NCBI GenBank assembly: GCA_032690845.1
Contig: CM064424.1
Span: 50,481,511-50,545,510 of the forward strand
DNA: 64,000 bases
Direction of reading: 5' to 3'
Source of the DNA: Eleusine coracana subsp. coracana
Lineage: Eukaryota; Streptophyta; Magnoliopsida; Poales; Poaceae
Program-made: the position numbers and the translations under genes
The notes under the pieces: model-generated
Seen by the model: the letters and a program-made list of their open reading frames with translations, nothing else
The model's database searches: none
Told to the model about the DNA's origin: nothing
Part shown: in pieces, positions 11,114-23,872 of the stretch
How positions within the stretch are numbered: position 1 is the first letter of the stretch
How the letters are laid out: the number at the start of each line of letters is the position of its first letter

Positions 11114-12591
11114 GTGCGCCACTTGTTCTATCCTCTTTCCCTCTTCCTCTAGTTGAGTCGCATCTTTGTAAAAAATTTAAGAAAACACAAAAAGAGTTTT
11201 TTAGTTTTCAAAGGAAACCATAAAAAATTGCATAGACAAAAAGAACAAAAATATTTCCTTTTATAAATAAAATTTGAAAACTTAGTCTCTACCTTGCCTA
11301 TGGAAATGATGAATAGTTTCTCTATTAGCTCCCTTTGAGTCTCAAGCATACAACCTCTACTACTCATTTTTCGTGGGTAATGGTAGACCGACATGATGAT
11401 AACACTAGTCCCTCTATGTGTTTAGTGGGTGCAAAAATGGCTAATAAACACCAAGTCTAGTTGTTGGAGTTTATGATATGGCATGTTTTGGATGAGTCTG
11501 TGATCTCCTTATGATTCGAGTACAACGATTTCTTTCAAAGCTATGCTGCAACAAAACCCCCTACTTGGTGCACATCTTTGCTATGATAGAAAATTTCCTA
11601 CCATGGCCAAACATTAATTGTAAACCCACTTTCATACCATCTATGTGTGCATTGAGTGTAGTTAGGATTTGATCCTTATGAGGGACATGCACTTCCAAAG
11701 CCAATCATTTTCCTACGTGTTATCCTTGAGTTCTCAATTAATCATGCTTGGTTATGCGGTCTCCACTTCAGATTCAAGCATCCACTTCACCAAGCATGCC
11801 AACCAAAAATCTTTCCTTTTGCGAATGCTCAGAAAAAGTTTTGCAAAAATATTTGAACCATTGAATTAGCCCCCCTACACCATGAGAGCTAAAAGAAAAA
11901 GAAAGAAATAAAAGAAATATAAAATAAAGAAAAGTTTATCAGCTCTCATGGATGTATAATATCAAAAATCTTCAAGGTTTAGAAATATCTTTGAGCAAAA
12001 GAAAGAACCATCCTTTCACTCTAGCACAAAAATCCAGCCTTTGGGACTAATTTGTACCCAAGGCTTTTGCAACTGTGCTACCCTACTCCTTCGTCCATTC
12101 TCTCTCTCTCTCCCCTAGACATTATCTCTAAATGATTGGAATGAGGAAGTGCAAAGTCTTTTCGCTAGCACCATCTCTTAACTTAACAATGTGTGCATGC
12201 TAGATGTGCCCTCCTACCAAGCTCCACATATAAGATGAGCTTTTAGAATGTAGATGAGCACTTGGTAAGGAAATACACATTTTGAGAGATGAGAGTCATA
12301 GTGGGAGATTACACCAAGAGGGAAGAATTTCCACCTTATGCAGCATTATAAAAACCTTGGACTCATTATCAAGTAGGAGATTACATGACAAAGTCTAAAC
12401 TAGCGGTTCTAGACTTCAACCACTTATGACAAGGTTACCAAATGCCAATAAGCCCTGCTGTATAATAAGAATGACTTAGTGACCAAATTGTGCTGGTTTA
12501 TATTTACCCATATTGTGTTGGAGTATGTGTTTGTACACTTCATCCTCGCAGGGCTCTAATATTAAAGCAACTCCTGATCCATCACCTCTAA
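11114..12591 (+). other. 3' internal end of an Athila-type Gypsy element (non-coding)
   Basis: This AT-rich sequence has no domain-bearing frame and includes a purine-rich run near 11890-11935 typical of the region between Athila pol/env and the 3' LTR in grasses. It continues across the nested insertions into 28764-28807, which holds 'tttgctcaggatgagcaaag' and an Athila-like polypurine tract. Assignment is by this continuity and texture. Confidence 0.5.
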
Positions 12592-13042
12592 GTTTTTGTG
12601 ACATCCCCAATGTCACTAACAAAAATCTACGACACAAACGTTCAAATTAAATAAATTTGTAAAATTCAAAAGCATTTAAACTTGATTATTTCAGAAAAAT
12701 CTTCAAATAAAGGTCGAATCTATTGTTCACAAAAACATAAAATTTTCAAATCAAAGTATACCAACTTCATAAGTTCTCTAAAATGTACATATGAAAAGAC
12801 AATTTTAGATAATTTTTTTCAGAATATTCCTCAAAGGATAAATGCCTTAAATCATTAAAACTATGCCAGAAAACAGTCTGTTTTTTCCTGAATTTTTAGC
12901 AAGCAAAATTTGAACTTATACCAAGAACAATATTTGCTCAACATATCTTCTGCTGTTCACCCGAAAATCCCTAGAGTTCTTTGAGTTGAATAAGACCACG
13001 ACTTGACTGCAATAGTGATAAGGGAAAAAATTTCAACCTTGA

Positions 13043-13043
13043 G

Positions 13044-13080
<37 letters not shown>
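13043..13080. repeat. (CT)n microsatellite
   Basis: About eighteen uninterrupted CT units lie inside the left arm of the solo LTR. Confidence 0.9.
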
Positions 13081-13081
<1 letters not shown>

Positions 13082-13413
13082 TTTGTTTCCGTCATTGCCA
13101 AAGCATGCCAGGCTTGTGGTCAATGACATAATGCAAGAATTTGTTTTTCAAAGTGCAATCAAATGAATATCAAATAGGAAGAGCTAAATACCTAGAATTA
13201 ATTCCAATTGAATTCCATTCTAGTGTTTGCAAAAACCTTATAAATTTCAAAGAATCATATCCATGTTTTTACACATTTATGTTGGGCATGTAAAAATATA
13301 ATTTTAAAAAATTTATCAGAATTTTTAAAAAAGTATAAATGGCCCTAAAATTCTAGAAATTACAAAAAACAATGCTTAGTCCAGGATTTTTCATAACTTT
13401 TAGACGCATAATC

Positions 13414-16400
13414 TGTGACACCCAGGTGTCTCACTTCTACTTAACAAACATGAAGAGCACAAATCATGAATATTATAGCATGAAATAATAAAGCCTAATT
13501 ATTTGAATTTATACCAGGCAATTAAAAACCCTACAAACAAATTGAGAGGCAAATAAAATTTTATAATATAACCTATGCCAAATAATTTCATAATCAGATT
13601 GGTAATAGTAAAATATAGTTTATGAATTTAGTGATCATTTTACCAAATGAGAAAATACCCCAATTAATTAATTAAAACATAGAAACCTTTCACAATGGGG
13701 AAACAATTATAAAATAAGTATAAATAATCTAGACATTTGGGCCCCACTAGAGCACCAGGAATATCCCAAAGGACCTATGTGCAAAATCCCAAATCATTTG
13801 GAGGTCCCTAGCTATTGTTTTGGAATAACCTTTGACCAAGACCTGTTTGCAAGAAATCTAAAACTTCAGGGGGTTTAGAGAGAAATCTCCTTCTCCTTCC
13901 TCTCACTGGCACAGAACCCTCCCCGGCGCACACGCCTCCCCTCTGTCGCACGCCACCAGCTCCACCTCGGGACTCCCCGCGTGCTATAGCGCCCCTGTAC
14001 CCCTTCCTATCCCCTCCGCCACAGTGCCGCCCAACGGCCTTCTCTTCTCCTCCTCTCCTCTGCACGCCATCGCCATGGCTGCCTGCGACGACTTCAATTA
14101 TTCCGCATCCCCCCACCCCCCCCATCTCGCACTCGGTCTCCAACCAACCGCTGACCCTTGCACGGCATCAAAGCACACCGCAAGCCTCACACACATCGCC
14201 ATAACTCAGTCGTTGCTCTCTGTTATCTCTCATTTCCACCTCTCTGCCCTCTGCTCAATCGCTATTCCCACTTCAAAGCTCGAGCTTGAGCGCTGCTCTC
14301 CCACTGCATCCCGAGCCGAGCCAAGAGCGCAATCCGCTATGCACAACTCCCCTCCCACTCCCCTTGCTCATCGCTCGGTCAATCCTTGCTTGAGACCAAG
14401 CAATTTTGAGAAAAACCGAGAGTTGCTCCCGGCCAAGTGCCATTGACGCCTCTGTGAGATTCTTGGCCTCCGGTGAGCTTCTTCCCCTTCTTCCCTTTCT
14501 TCCGTGTGTGCGACTCACGGCCGAACTAGCCTGCCCCTTACCCCCTTTGCTTTAGTGTGCAAGGTCACCAGCAATCTCATTTTTTGCCCACTGCTGCTCT
14601 ATTCTCGGCCGACCGACACCGCCTCCACGACGAGCCCTGTGCTCCGGCTATCCACAACGAAAACTGATGACATGCCGACCAGCACTGAGAGTCTGTGAAG
14701 CTGTAGGACAAACCCGCGTGTCGTTTGCTACTCCCTTGCCAAAACGCGATGTTGCCGAACTCCCTCTCCCGCCGCCTCTCATCACCGACGACTCTCCGGT
14801 GAGCCCCTGTTCCCGCAAACCCCTCCAACTGATGCGCCTCGGCATGCTCCCTAGTCGTGAGCGCACGCGGCGAGGTTTTGCCCTACCACGACCGTGGCAG
14901 CGAGCGCTCCGGCTGAGCGCTGCCCACTCCGGCGAGCCCACTGGCGTCTACTGGCAGCCGATGTGGCTTGGACGTGGCGTCTACATGGAGTTGAGGAGTC
15001 GCCTACGTGGTAGCCCTTAATCCAGAAATACCAGGAAATTACCAGAAAAATGTTAGAACTTTGAAAACTCGTAGTATATCGAATATAAACCCAATGAGGC
15101 CCAAACAAAATTTTTTAGATTATTGAAGTGCCCTAGTTTAGTAAAATGATAAATCATTGTCTCTGTACATGTATTTTTATTAATACATTAAATTGTCAAA
15201 ACACTAAATAACTCACCAGAAATTCTAGGTATAAAATTAAATCCTGATTTTTGGCATGCTTAGTAAAAACATGATTACCTACCACAAAAATTTTTGTCTT
15301 GGTAAAATAAGAATTATTTTAGGCTCTGGAATTTATTTAGTGTGTTTGCTTAGATTAATTCTAGTAATTATTCTGTAAATAATTTGCATCTGCCACTTGG
15401 CATAACAATCACTCATATAAGCCTCTGTTCACAGTAAATCACACATGTCTAGAAACATAAATTTACTATACTAATTAATTTAATTGCTCATATCACTCAT
15501 TTACTCTATTTAATTGCATAAGAAATATATACACTTAAACTTTTAAATAACAACTTCGCTTCTCTAAAGCATATGGCTTGGAGAACCTAATAATAGTTTG
15601 TGGACATTAAAACACTAAGGTGCTTGCATGTATCATATCATTGCATTAAACGGTGTTCCGACAATGCTGTTAACTCAATTTCATCATATAGGTAACAACC
15701 ACCAGGAGCAAGAAGAGGATTATCAGAAGGATATTGACCCTGCAGAGCAAGAAGTTGTAGTTGCTAGCACTAACATTGATCCAGGCAAGCCCTGATTTAC
15801 ATTCGCCTTTTTATAAAGTTTTGCTAGTTTATAATATTACTAGTGTCTATGATGATTGTTGCATTAGGTCATAGGAGTTGATTGAAACCCACTTTGCATG
15901 ATACCCAAATGACCTATACAACTGTCTTTAGAACCTTGGTAGTATCGGTACTGTGTTGCTATGCTTAGTAATTATTGTCTCGGTAGATATTATTACTAAG
16001 GAAAGACTTGACCACGGGAACGGAATCTTAATAAAAGAAGTTTACTTTTGATGTTATGACCGGGCAGGGATGCATGTGTAGGTTTGCAGCAACACTTGGG
16101 TGTTGACTACGGTAGCCCTGCCTTGTCAAACCTAGGACCCGTCCGTGGTCGGCCCCTTGATCAAGTATTGAATAGTTTATGGGCACTAGTAAACCCATGT
16201 AGCATTAAAGGTCACTCGCATTAAGGACAGTTAATGTGCGTTGGTCATTGACCCTCCTGCTACTAGAGTGGGCGGTTCATAGCACGAAGTACTGTTGGTA
16301 GAACGGCATGCCCACTCGATGTCACCACAACCGGTCTAAGGTGTAAGTGCTTTTCTTGTGAAAGGTTGCCATATACGACTTTAATTGGTGCATATGTATC

Positions 16401-17104
16401 GTGTATCTCGTGTTTTTCCAGCAAGTGTAAATTGATTGCAATTGTTGTCCCTCGCAGTAATGAGTACAACTTGGTCACCGCGCCAATCACGTAGTTGCAC
16501 ATGATACTTGGAAATTAGTTTATGTTGGTTATTGTTGATTATTGTTACTGCTGCTCTTATACTGTATTTACTTCATGTATTGATTTCATTACTTTGTTGC
16601 TCCACTAAAGTTATATTTCTGCATTACCCTGTTAACTTGGCTAAATAAATTTGGTAGAACTAATAGGATGCTTAGTGCAAGTCCTTTCAAATAAGCCATC
16701 CTATTAGAGCCAATGCATGTCTAGATGTTCGATGGGTAAGTCTTGCTAAGTAATTAGTACTCGGGATTTGTGCCATTGTTGTTTTTCAGGTAATGAAGAA
16801 ATAGAATTGCCTATAGATGTCATGCCTTGGGACATGCAAGTCCCTGAGGGTTGGACAGCCCACTGGGAGTCTGACTTGCCGCCGCAGTGATGTTGAGTGC
16901 TACAAAAGTAATGGTTCTCCGGGTATGAATCATTACTATGTTGCATCATTGAGCTTGTAGTTTCTCAACGTTATTCGCTTCCGCTGTTTTCAAAACATTC
17001 ATGAACTTGTATTATTCAACTTAAATTTGGACCAATGTTGTATTATCAAGTGTGTACGTTATCAACACCTTTGGTACCTCAATCCTCCAGGAAGGGGAGC
17101 CATA
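13414..17104 (+). repeat. 5' LTR of the Tekay element, 3.69 kb
   Basis: It starts TGTGACAC and ends GGAGCCATA just before the primer site. A GC-rich block at about 13880-15020 contains many fortuitous open frames. The remainder is AT-rich. This is the full-length copy; the other LTR is shortened. Confidence 0.92.
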
Positions 17105-17106
17105 GC

Positions 17107-17118
17107 TAGTATCAGAGC
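17107..17118 (+). promoter_or_regulatory. Primer binding site, tRNA-Met type
   Basis: TAGTATCAGAGC differs by one base from the usual TGGTATCAGAGC and sits two bases after the LTR. Confidence 0.88.
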
Positions 17119-17119
17119 C

Positions 17120-18422
17120 GTGGTCCATGATAATACAACAAATAAATTGTATTTTCAAAAACTATGACATTTACGAGTAAGGATATGTTAGTATTGTCTA
17201 TATAGATAATAGGGTGGTGACAAAGCTAACCTGGGTTATGATTGTTTACATTATTGCATCTACGGCTTCTTCAAACCAAGGTACATGCGTGCTTAACGGA
17301 CATGCGTGATATCGGTGTCTGTGCTCACAGATGGATACGAGACACTGTTGGCTCGTGACTTATCACGGGGCGATTCGTTTCCATGGATCGTTACTAGTAG
17401 AACTGTGCTTATTATTTATTTGTAGTTTCTTTTGAATTTGATGTATTGTTTCTGCAATGGATCTTCTACAGGTACACTAACACCGTTAGTATAACACTTA
17501 GAATAACTTACGTGTTGAGTACGGGCCGTCACCAAATACTCGTGCCACTAAGTATTGGCAAAATATGTGTTGTGTTGTGAGGAACGATAGGTTAATAAAA
17601 TGAAAATTTTGCATCATGCATCCCTATATAACTAAACTAAAATTTTGTTCTCATCCAGCTCACCAACCTTTGGGTACAAAATTTCTAAACTTGTTGAGCA
17701 TAAAATTTCAAAATACAAGCCCAATTGTCAAGTTAACAAGAATCTGTCCTGTTTTTAGCTGCCAACTTCAAAAATTCATAGTTATTAATTTACCCAACCA
17801 AATAGGCATACAAATACTTTTTAGGAAGATCTAAACATCCTCTGTCACCCAATGTTTAATTTAATTATTGATCATAACAGTAACAACCTCAGAAACAAAG
17901 AGCAAGTATGATCTGCCAACACACTGATTTCAGCATAACCCTAAACTTTAAAAAACATCATAACTGGAGTTGTACTTCGATATTTTAGGTGTTTTAACCC
18001 AATCTGGAAAGCCTTTGAAGTCTATTTTCATCTCCAATAGGTTCATAATTTTATTGGTTTCCCTCTGCCTAGTTGAGCCAAAACACTAAGCCCCTGTCAT
18101 CCAGAAACAGAATCAGCCAACCTGAACTTGTAAAATTCATAATTCCAGATTTACTTGGAATTTTTGAGAATGTAAATACAATCTATAAAGCTAAGAAAGT
18201 CCACTATAACATAGTTCCAAGCCCCAGTTTTTGAGACTTTGTTTTCTGATCGAAATACTCACTTTTCTGACTGTTGTACAGTCAAGACAGAATCTGTTTT
18301 AATTGCCCCTTGAGACTGGAAAATGTAAACTAAAACTTTGTCTCTGTATTTCATAGCACTTTATGTGAAATACATCTTTACTGTAAGGAAGGTTTGACTC
18401 AATCAAAATACTTTTCTTGTAG
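17120..18422 (+). other. Untranslated leader of the Tekay element
   Basis: This AT-rich sequence between primer site and first frame has no domain-bearing frame. The last bases are 'tttcttgtag' before the ATG of the leader frame. They have the form of a splice acceptor, but no matching donor was identified. Confidence 0.5.
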
Positions 18423-19295
18423 ATGGCTAAAAACAACAACCAACCACCACCGGGTTGGGAGATCACCGACGGTCTGGAATTCACCAGAATGACTCAACTG
18501 TTTTGGAGAGTTCTCCATGGCTTTGGTTATAATACCCCTCCCATATATGTTGGCAAGGAATTTCAGGAGCATGGAGTTCCCTCATGTGTCATCCATGTGG
18601 TAGTTCCCACCAACTACTCGGTTGCTCTAGCAAGGGAATCTTGGACTATTAGCGTCTCTAGGACAGATTTACCTTCCGCTTGGGGTGTTGCTACTTTTAA
18701 GGCACTCACTCGGTTTTGTGAAGATCACAAGCATGACGTTGCTGGAACACCCATCGCACTGTTGCCCATCAGTGATGTGAATGACTTTGAATGGAATAGG
18801 CGTGTGGACTTCATCTTTGATCCAAACCATCACCACCATGATCCTATGCTGCCCATAATAGAGTATTATGGCTTATCCACTTTTGCCTTGTGTACAAACT
18901 TGAGCCGCCGACTGGATGTGTTTCAAGCTGCACTTCGACTTTCTGAAGTTGAAAAACAAGCTAAGGATGAGGAAATTGCAAAACTGAACCAACAAATCAA
19001 AGCAAAGAATGAAGAGCTGGATGTGATTATAGAAGAACGTGGCCAAGCCTTGCAGGATGCAGCAGATTTTGAGCATGACATGATTAAGGCTCAAGATGAC
19101 TTGGATGCATTCAAGGCTGCCCACCTTCCTATTGAAGGGAATTGGGATGAGATCATCATGGAATATGGAGAACAAGAGGATGTAGAGATGGCACCTGTTG
19201 ATATTAATGATGTGGAACTGATGGATCCGGAGGAACAGGAAGAGCCTATGGAACCGGAAGAACCAGAAGAGCTGCAAGATATAGACCAGGAGTAG
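18423..19295 (+). CDS. Leader ORF upstream of gag in the Tekay element, intact, 290 aa
   Basis: This frame is uninterrupted, on the sense strand, between primer site and gag, and ends about 290 bp before the gag ATG. The first ~150 residues look globular (start PPPGWEITDG, then MTQLFWRVLHGFGY). About residues 165-225 are charged with heptad spacing and probably coiled coil (SEVEKQAKDEEIAKLNQQIK). The last ~45 residues are acidic with Pro-Glu repeats. There is no zinc knuckle and no similarity to gag, so it is an additional frame. It has no stop although gag and pol of the same copy have several. It contains few CAG codons, so that may be chance. I do not recognise the family and assign no function. 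Confidence 0.6.
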   Translation: MAKNNNQPPPGWEITDGLEFTRMTQLFWRVLHGFGYNTPPIYVGKEFQEHGVPSCVIHVVVPTNYSVALARESWTISVSRTDLPSAWGVATFKALTRFCEDHKHDVAGTPIALLPISDVNDFEWNRRVDFIFDPNHHHHDPMLPIIEYYGLSTFALCTNLSRRLDVFQAALRLSEVEKQAKDEEIAKLNQQIKAKNEELDVIIEERGQALQDAADFEHDMIKAQDDLDAFKAAHLPIEGNWDEIIMEYGEQEDVEMAPVDINDVELMDPEEQEEPMEPEEPEELQDIDQE

Positions 19296-19587
19296 ATGGT
19301 TTGCTGCACCCCTGTGTACGGTCGTGTAGTATATGTATCTCTAGTTCGATGTAGGATTGTGAATCTTCCATAATGTGTCCGTAATACCGTAGCTAGGCGT
19401 TCGCACATATGTGTAAGAGATCGTGTGACGATGTCCTTTTAACAACCATGTAGTCTAAAATGAATTAATGGAGATGGTTGTCGCTTCCAAAATTTTATTT
19501 ATGCCTCTTGCAAATTTATATTCTTGCACATGTGTTTTTATGGATTATTTCGAGAAATAACTAATGTGCAACTGTATAAATTGCAGC

Positions 19588-20652
19588 ATGGTGCATACTC
19601 GAAATCAAGATGATCCTGAGAGCTCTCAATAGGGAGCTAATGCCGAGCCCTCACTGGCTGAAGTATTGGCTGCTACACTCAACCGGCAGCAGAACGACTC
19701 CATGTTGCTTCGTTGGCTGGTAGATATTACGTCCCATTTGGCTGGACATAGAGGCAACTGCAACAAAAACAACCAGCCCCGACAGAGCAACTACTCAGAT
19801 TTTCTGGTTACTCATCCGCCAACATTCGAGCGTGCCAGAGAGCTGCTGGATGCCGATCATTGGTTGCGTCAGACTGAGTCTAAATTCATTCTGCTGGAAT
19901 GCACTAAGCACCAGAAGGTGTTGTTCGCTGCCCAGCAACTCCAGGGCCCTGCTAGTGCCTGGATGGCCAATTACAAAGCTTCTTTGCCCGCTGGACGCCA
20001 CACCGAGTGGAATGAGTTCAAGACTACATTTCATGCTCATTTCATTCCCTCTGGCCTCATGCAGAGGAAATTCCAGGAATTTATGGATCTGAAACAAGGA
20101 GGGAGGAGTGTCCTTCAATATTCTGAAACTTTCAATCACCTTGCTCAGTATGCTACTGACTATGTCAACACTGAGGAGAAGAAGAGATATGCATTCTTGT
20201 GTGGGATGAATGCCATGCTCAAGGAATGTCTGACTTGGCAGACGACTGGCACATACAATGACTTGGTCAATGCTGCTATTGTCCAGGAAGGCGCCATGCG
20301 CCAGGTTGAAGAAGAAGATCGCAAGAGGAAGGCCCCTGCTAGTGCCTCTGCTGCCCCACAGGCAAAACATCGCCTGATTTACACTTCACCCATCGAACAG
20401 CATTTCCAGGCATCTCCGCAGCAGCAGTATTAGCGACAATTTGGCCAGAACTACTCGAGGCCACCATAGCAACAGAACTTTCCACCCCATGCACCGTACC
20501 AACGGCGGAACACTCAGTACTGTGCACCATATCAGTAGCAAGGAAATCAGAATACTCGTGCCCCCCAGCCCGCTGATCGTGGAAGCAACTATCCGTGCTA
20601 TAACTGTGATCGTACCAGCCACTTTGCTAAGAACTGTACCACACCTAGGCGC

Positions 20653-20685
<33 letters not shown>

Positions 20686-20833
20686 AGCAATCAACGTCAG
20701 AACCAGAACAGGAATGTGATTGTGTTGAATTGTGGCGCCCAAGTGAACTACCCCATTGTTGAAGACATCCCTCAGGGCGAACCCGTGCTGACCGGTACGC
20801 TCACTCTATCGCCAGCCTGTCCTTGCACTTTTT
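19588..20833 (+). pseudogene. gag of the Tekay element (four in-frame TAG stops)
   Basis: The frame from the ATG at 19588 reads through a Retrotrans_gag core (SAWMANYKASLP; EWNEFKTTFHAHFIP; residues about 100-210) to a CCHC knuckle CYNCDRTSHFAKNC near residue 335, then an Asn run encoded by the CAA repeat. TAG stops at 19630, 20431, 20467 and 20536 interrupt it. Each lies in a Gln-rich context where CAG is expected. The frame closes at 20831 in a different frame from the protease, so there is a frameshift just before it. Gag forms the particle and binds genomic RNA. Confidence 0.88.
20653..20688. repeat. (CAA)n microsatellite inside gag
   Basis: About twelve CAA units encode an Asn run directly after the zinc knuckle. 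Confidence 0.9.
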
Positions 20834-21778
20834 GATTCTGGTGCTATGCATAATTTCATTAGCAAAGCTTGTGTGCAAAAACATAATCTCCACACCACTA
20901 CCATAAATAGATGCTACACCGTCTGCTCTCCTGCTGGACAAATTTTTGCTAACGAAGTGGTATGTAAAGCTCCACTAGAATTAAATCAAAAGATTTACCC
21001 CACCGATTTCATCATGCTCAAGGATCAAGAAATCAATCTGATCATAGGTATGATCTGGATGAAAACCCATAGAGCCATGCTAGACATCGAGCCCTGTATC
21101 ATTCACATCAACTCTCCCTTGCATGGCCAAGACACACTTTCCCTAAACACCGATTCATTGAAAGCCCTGGTTGTCCATCACTTGGAAGGACAATCACTCG
21201 AGAACATTCCCATTGTTTGTGAGTATCTGGACGTATTCCTTAAAGATAGCTCTAGCCTCCCGCCTGACCGTAAAGTGGAATTTAAGATAAAACTACAACC
21301 AGGAACTTCTCCAATATCCCGTCGTCCGAATAAAATGGCACCAAATGAGCTGGCTGAATTTAAAAAGCAATTGAATGAGCTTCTGGAAAAAGGATTTATT
21401 CACCCAAGCACTTCACCTTGGGGCTGCCCTGCTATTTTTGTGAAGAAGAAGAAGGACAAATCTCTGCGTCTCGTCGTTGATTATCGGCCTCTCAACGAAG
21501 TTACCATCAAAAATAAATACCCACTACCCCGTATTGATATCCTTTTTGACCAATTGGTTGGTGCCAAGGTCTTTTCAAAATTTGACCTCTGTTCGAGTTA
21601 TCATCAAATCAAGATCAGAGCAGAAGACATTCCGAAGACCTCTTTCTCTATTAGATATGGATTGTTCGAGTATCTAGTAATGTCATTCGGATTAACAAAC
21701 ACCCCTTGCCCATTTCATGTACCTCATGAATTCGGTATTCATGCCAGAGCTGGACAAATTTGTGGTAGTATTCAATGA
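20826..21778 (+). pseudogene. Tekay protease and N-terminal reverse transcriptase
   Basis: It begins with the retropepsin motif FDSGAMHNFIS, where the usual Ser after Gly-Ala is Met. About 150 codons later come the RT fingers and palm: SPWGCPAIFVKKKKDKSLR, VVDYRPLNEVT, FSKFDLCSSYHQIKI and the FEYLVMSFGLTN segment. The frame is lost near 21714, and the palm continues in another frame in the next entry. This is the enzyme that copies genomic RNA in the particle; this copy cannot make it. Confidence 0.9.
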
Positions 21779-22712
21779 TGACATCCTCATCTATTCTAAG
21801 TCCAAAGAAGAGCATGCTGAACATCTTCGCATTGTTCTTCAATGGCTCCGAGATCACAAGTTATATGCAAAATTCAGCAAGTGTGAATTTTGGTTAGATC
21901 ATGTGCCATTTCTCGGCCACATAGTTTCAGCAGAATGAATCTCGGTAGATCCCAGCAAAGTTCAAGATGTGCTAGATTGGCAGCCACTGAAAATAGTTCA
22001 TCAAGTTCATAGTTTCCTCAGATTAGTAGGATATTATTGTAGGTTCATCCCTTGTTTTTCCCAGTTATCCAAGCCTATCACAAGATTACTGAAAAATGAT
22101 GTGAAGTTCGAATGGAGTGATAAATGTGAAGAAACATTTCAGAAATTGAAGGAACTATTAACCACTGCCCCAGTATTGGCTTAGCCGGACATCACTAAAC
22201 CGTTTGACATGTATTGTGATGCATATGGGACAGGGCTTGGATGTGTGCTTATGCAAAGCGGTCGTGTCATTGCCTATGCATCGCGACAACTAAGGAAGCA
22301 TGAAGAACATTATCCAACTCATGATTTAGAACTAGTTGTAGTTGTGCTTGCACTAAAGATTTGGAGGCATTATCTACTCGGGAATTTAGTGCATATCTAC
22401 ACAGATCATAAGAGCTTGAAATACATTTTCACTCAGACAGATCTGAACATGAGACAACATGGATGGCTATAATTAATCAAGGATTATAATCTAGAGATTC
22501 ATTATCATCCAGGAAAGGCCAACGTAGTTGCCGACATGTTAAGCAGAAAAATCCACTACAATAACTTGGTGTTAGAATCTCAGGACAGCAGCAACCACAT
22601 AACTAATTCCAAACCCAGTCTCCATGTTTTGCCTGCTATAGTGATCAGCAACCTTAGTATACACTCCACCATCCGTGAAGAAATCATTGTTGCAGAATGT
22701 GAAGACCATTGA
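21717..22712 (+). pseudogene. Tekay reverse transcriptase (C-terminal) and RNase H
   Basis: The palm resumes with FNDDILIYS, where the usual YxDD-type motif of this lineage (FIDD) has Asn. The connection follows (LGHIVSAE, FLRLVGYYCRFI), then the RNase H domain with DAYGTGLGCVLMQ, YASRQLRKHE, THDLEL and YTDHKSLKYI. Stops are TGA at 21936, TAG at 22182 and TAA at 22470, and the frame ends near 22710. The expected tether and integrase zinc finger are missing between here and the integrase core at 22745. Confidence 0.9.
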
Positions 22713-22744
22713 GTATTCCCGCCTAGAAATGGGAAGACATTAGC

Positions 22745-23839
22745 ATGGACTTTATTGTTGGCCTCCCTCTCACTTCTCGGAACAATGATTCAATTTGGGT
22801 TATTGTGGATAGACTTACCAAATCTGCTCACTTCCTGCCAGTCAACAATAGATACAGTATACAACAGTATGCAGAACTATACATCATAAGAATTTTGTGT
22901 CTTCATGGAGTACCCAAGACCATCATTTTAGATCGCGGTTCGTAGTTTGTTGCTCGCTTTTGGGAACAGCTGAATGCATCTTTGGGTACAGGCTTAATTC
23001 ATAATTCTGCTTACCATCCCGCTACCGATGGACAAACAGAGCGTGTCAACCAGATTCTAGAAGATATGCTTAGAGCATGTGTTTTAGCATATGGTGGTAA
23101 TTGGGATAAGTATCTACCTTATGCAGAATTTTCGTATAACAACAGTTATCAAGAAAGTGTGAAAATGTCGCCATTTGAAGCAATCTATGATCGCAGTTGT
23201 AGAACCCCTCTGAACTGGTCTGAACCTGGAGAAAGAGTAACATTTGGTCCTGATCTTATAAAGGATGCCGAGGAAAAAGTTTGTACCATTTAGGCAAATC
23301 TTAAAGCTGCTAAATGCCATCAAGAGAAGTATGTAACCAGACGATGTAGACCACTATATTTCAATAAAGGTGACTATGTCTATCTTCGAGTGTCACCTAT
23401 GAATGGTATCCAACAGTTTGGAGTCAAAGGAAAGTTAGCTCCCCGTTATATTGGACCATTCCAAATTCTGGAACGATGTGCAAAAGTACTCTACAAGCTG
23501 GGGTTACCTGCTAACTTGTCTGGAGTTCATAACACCTTTCACGTCTCTCAGCTAAAGCGGTGTCTCAAACCACCCATTGACAAAATCTTGGAAGACTATG
23601 ACCAACTTCATCCCGACCTCACATATCCCGAACAACGAATAAAGATCCTCGATGAGAAAGAGCGCACAACCCGTAAAAGAACCATCAAATTCTATAAAGT
23701 TCAGTGGAGTAATCACTCGGAAGATGAATCCACTTGGGAATCCGAAGAATTTCTGAGTACACATTATCCGAAAGTTTGGTCGTCATACGCAGGTATAACC
23801 TTGACCATCGTACTTCCCTCTAGTTTTCCTTGTTCATAA
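22745..23839 (+). pseudogene. Tekay integrase core with chromodomain, N-terminal finger deleted
   Basis: One frame runs from MDFIVGLPLT (first catalytic Asp) through PKTIILDRGS (second Asp) and TDGQTERVNQ (Glu) to the GPFQILER module (GPY/F) and a C-terminal segment with KFYKVQWSNHSEDESTWE, which matches the chromodomain-like tail of Tekay integrases. The only interruptions are TAG at 22943 and 23291, both where Gln is usual. The HHCC zinc finger that should precede the core is absent, and the join at about 22712-22745 marks a deletion of some 300 bp or more. Confidence 0.9.
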
Positions 23840-23857
23840 TCTCGGGATGAGATTTCT

Positions 23858-23872
23858 TTAAGGAGGCAGGGC
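23858..23872 (+). promoter_or_regulatory. Polypurine tract of the Tekay element
   Basis: TTTAAGGAGGCAGGGC lies directly before the 3' LTR start TGTGACAC. It primes plus-strand cDNA synthesis. Confidence 0.85.

Noticed and set aside
13808..15108. Many open frames in a GC-rich block
   Set aside because: The block lies inside the Tekay 5' LTR, and part of it recurs in the 3' LTR with changes that do not respect any frame.
18423..19295. Host gene captured as a single exon
   Set aside because: I cannot name a host family, and its fixed place between primer site and gag makes an element-borne frame the safer call.
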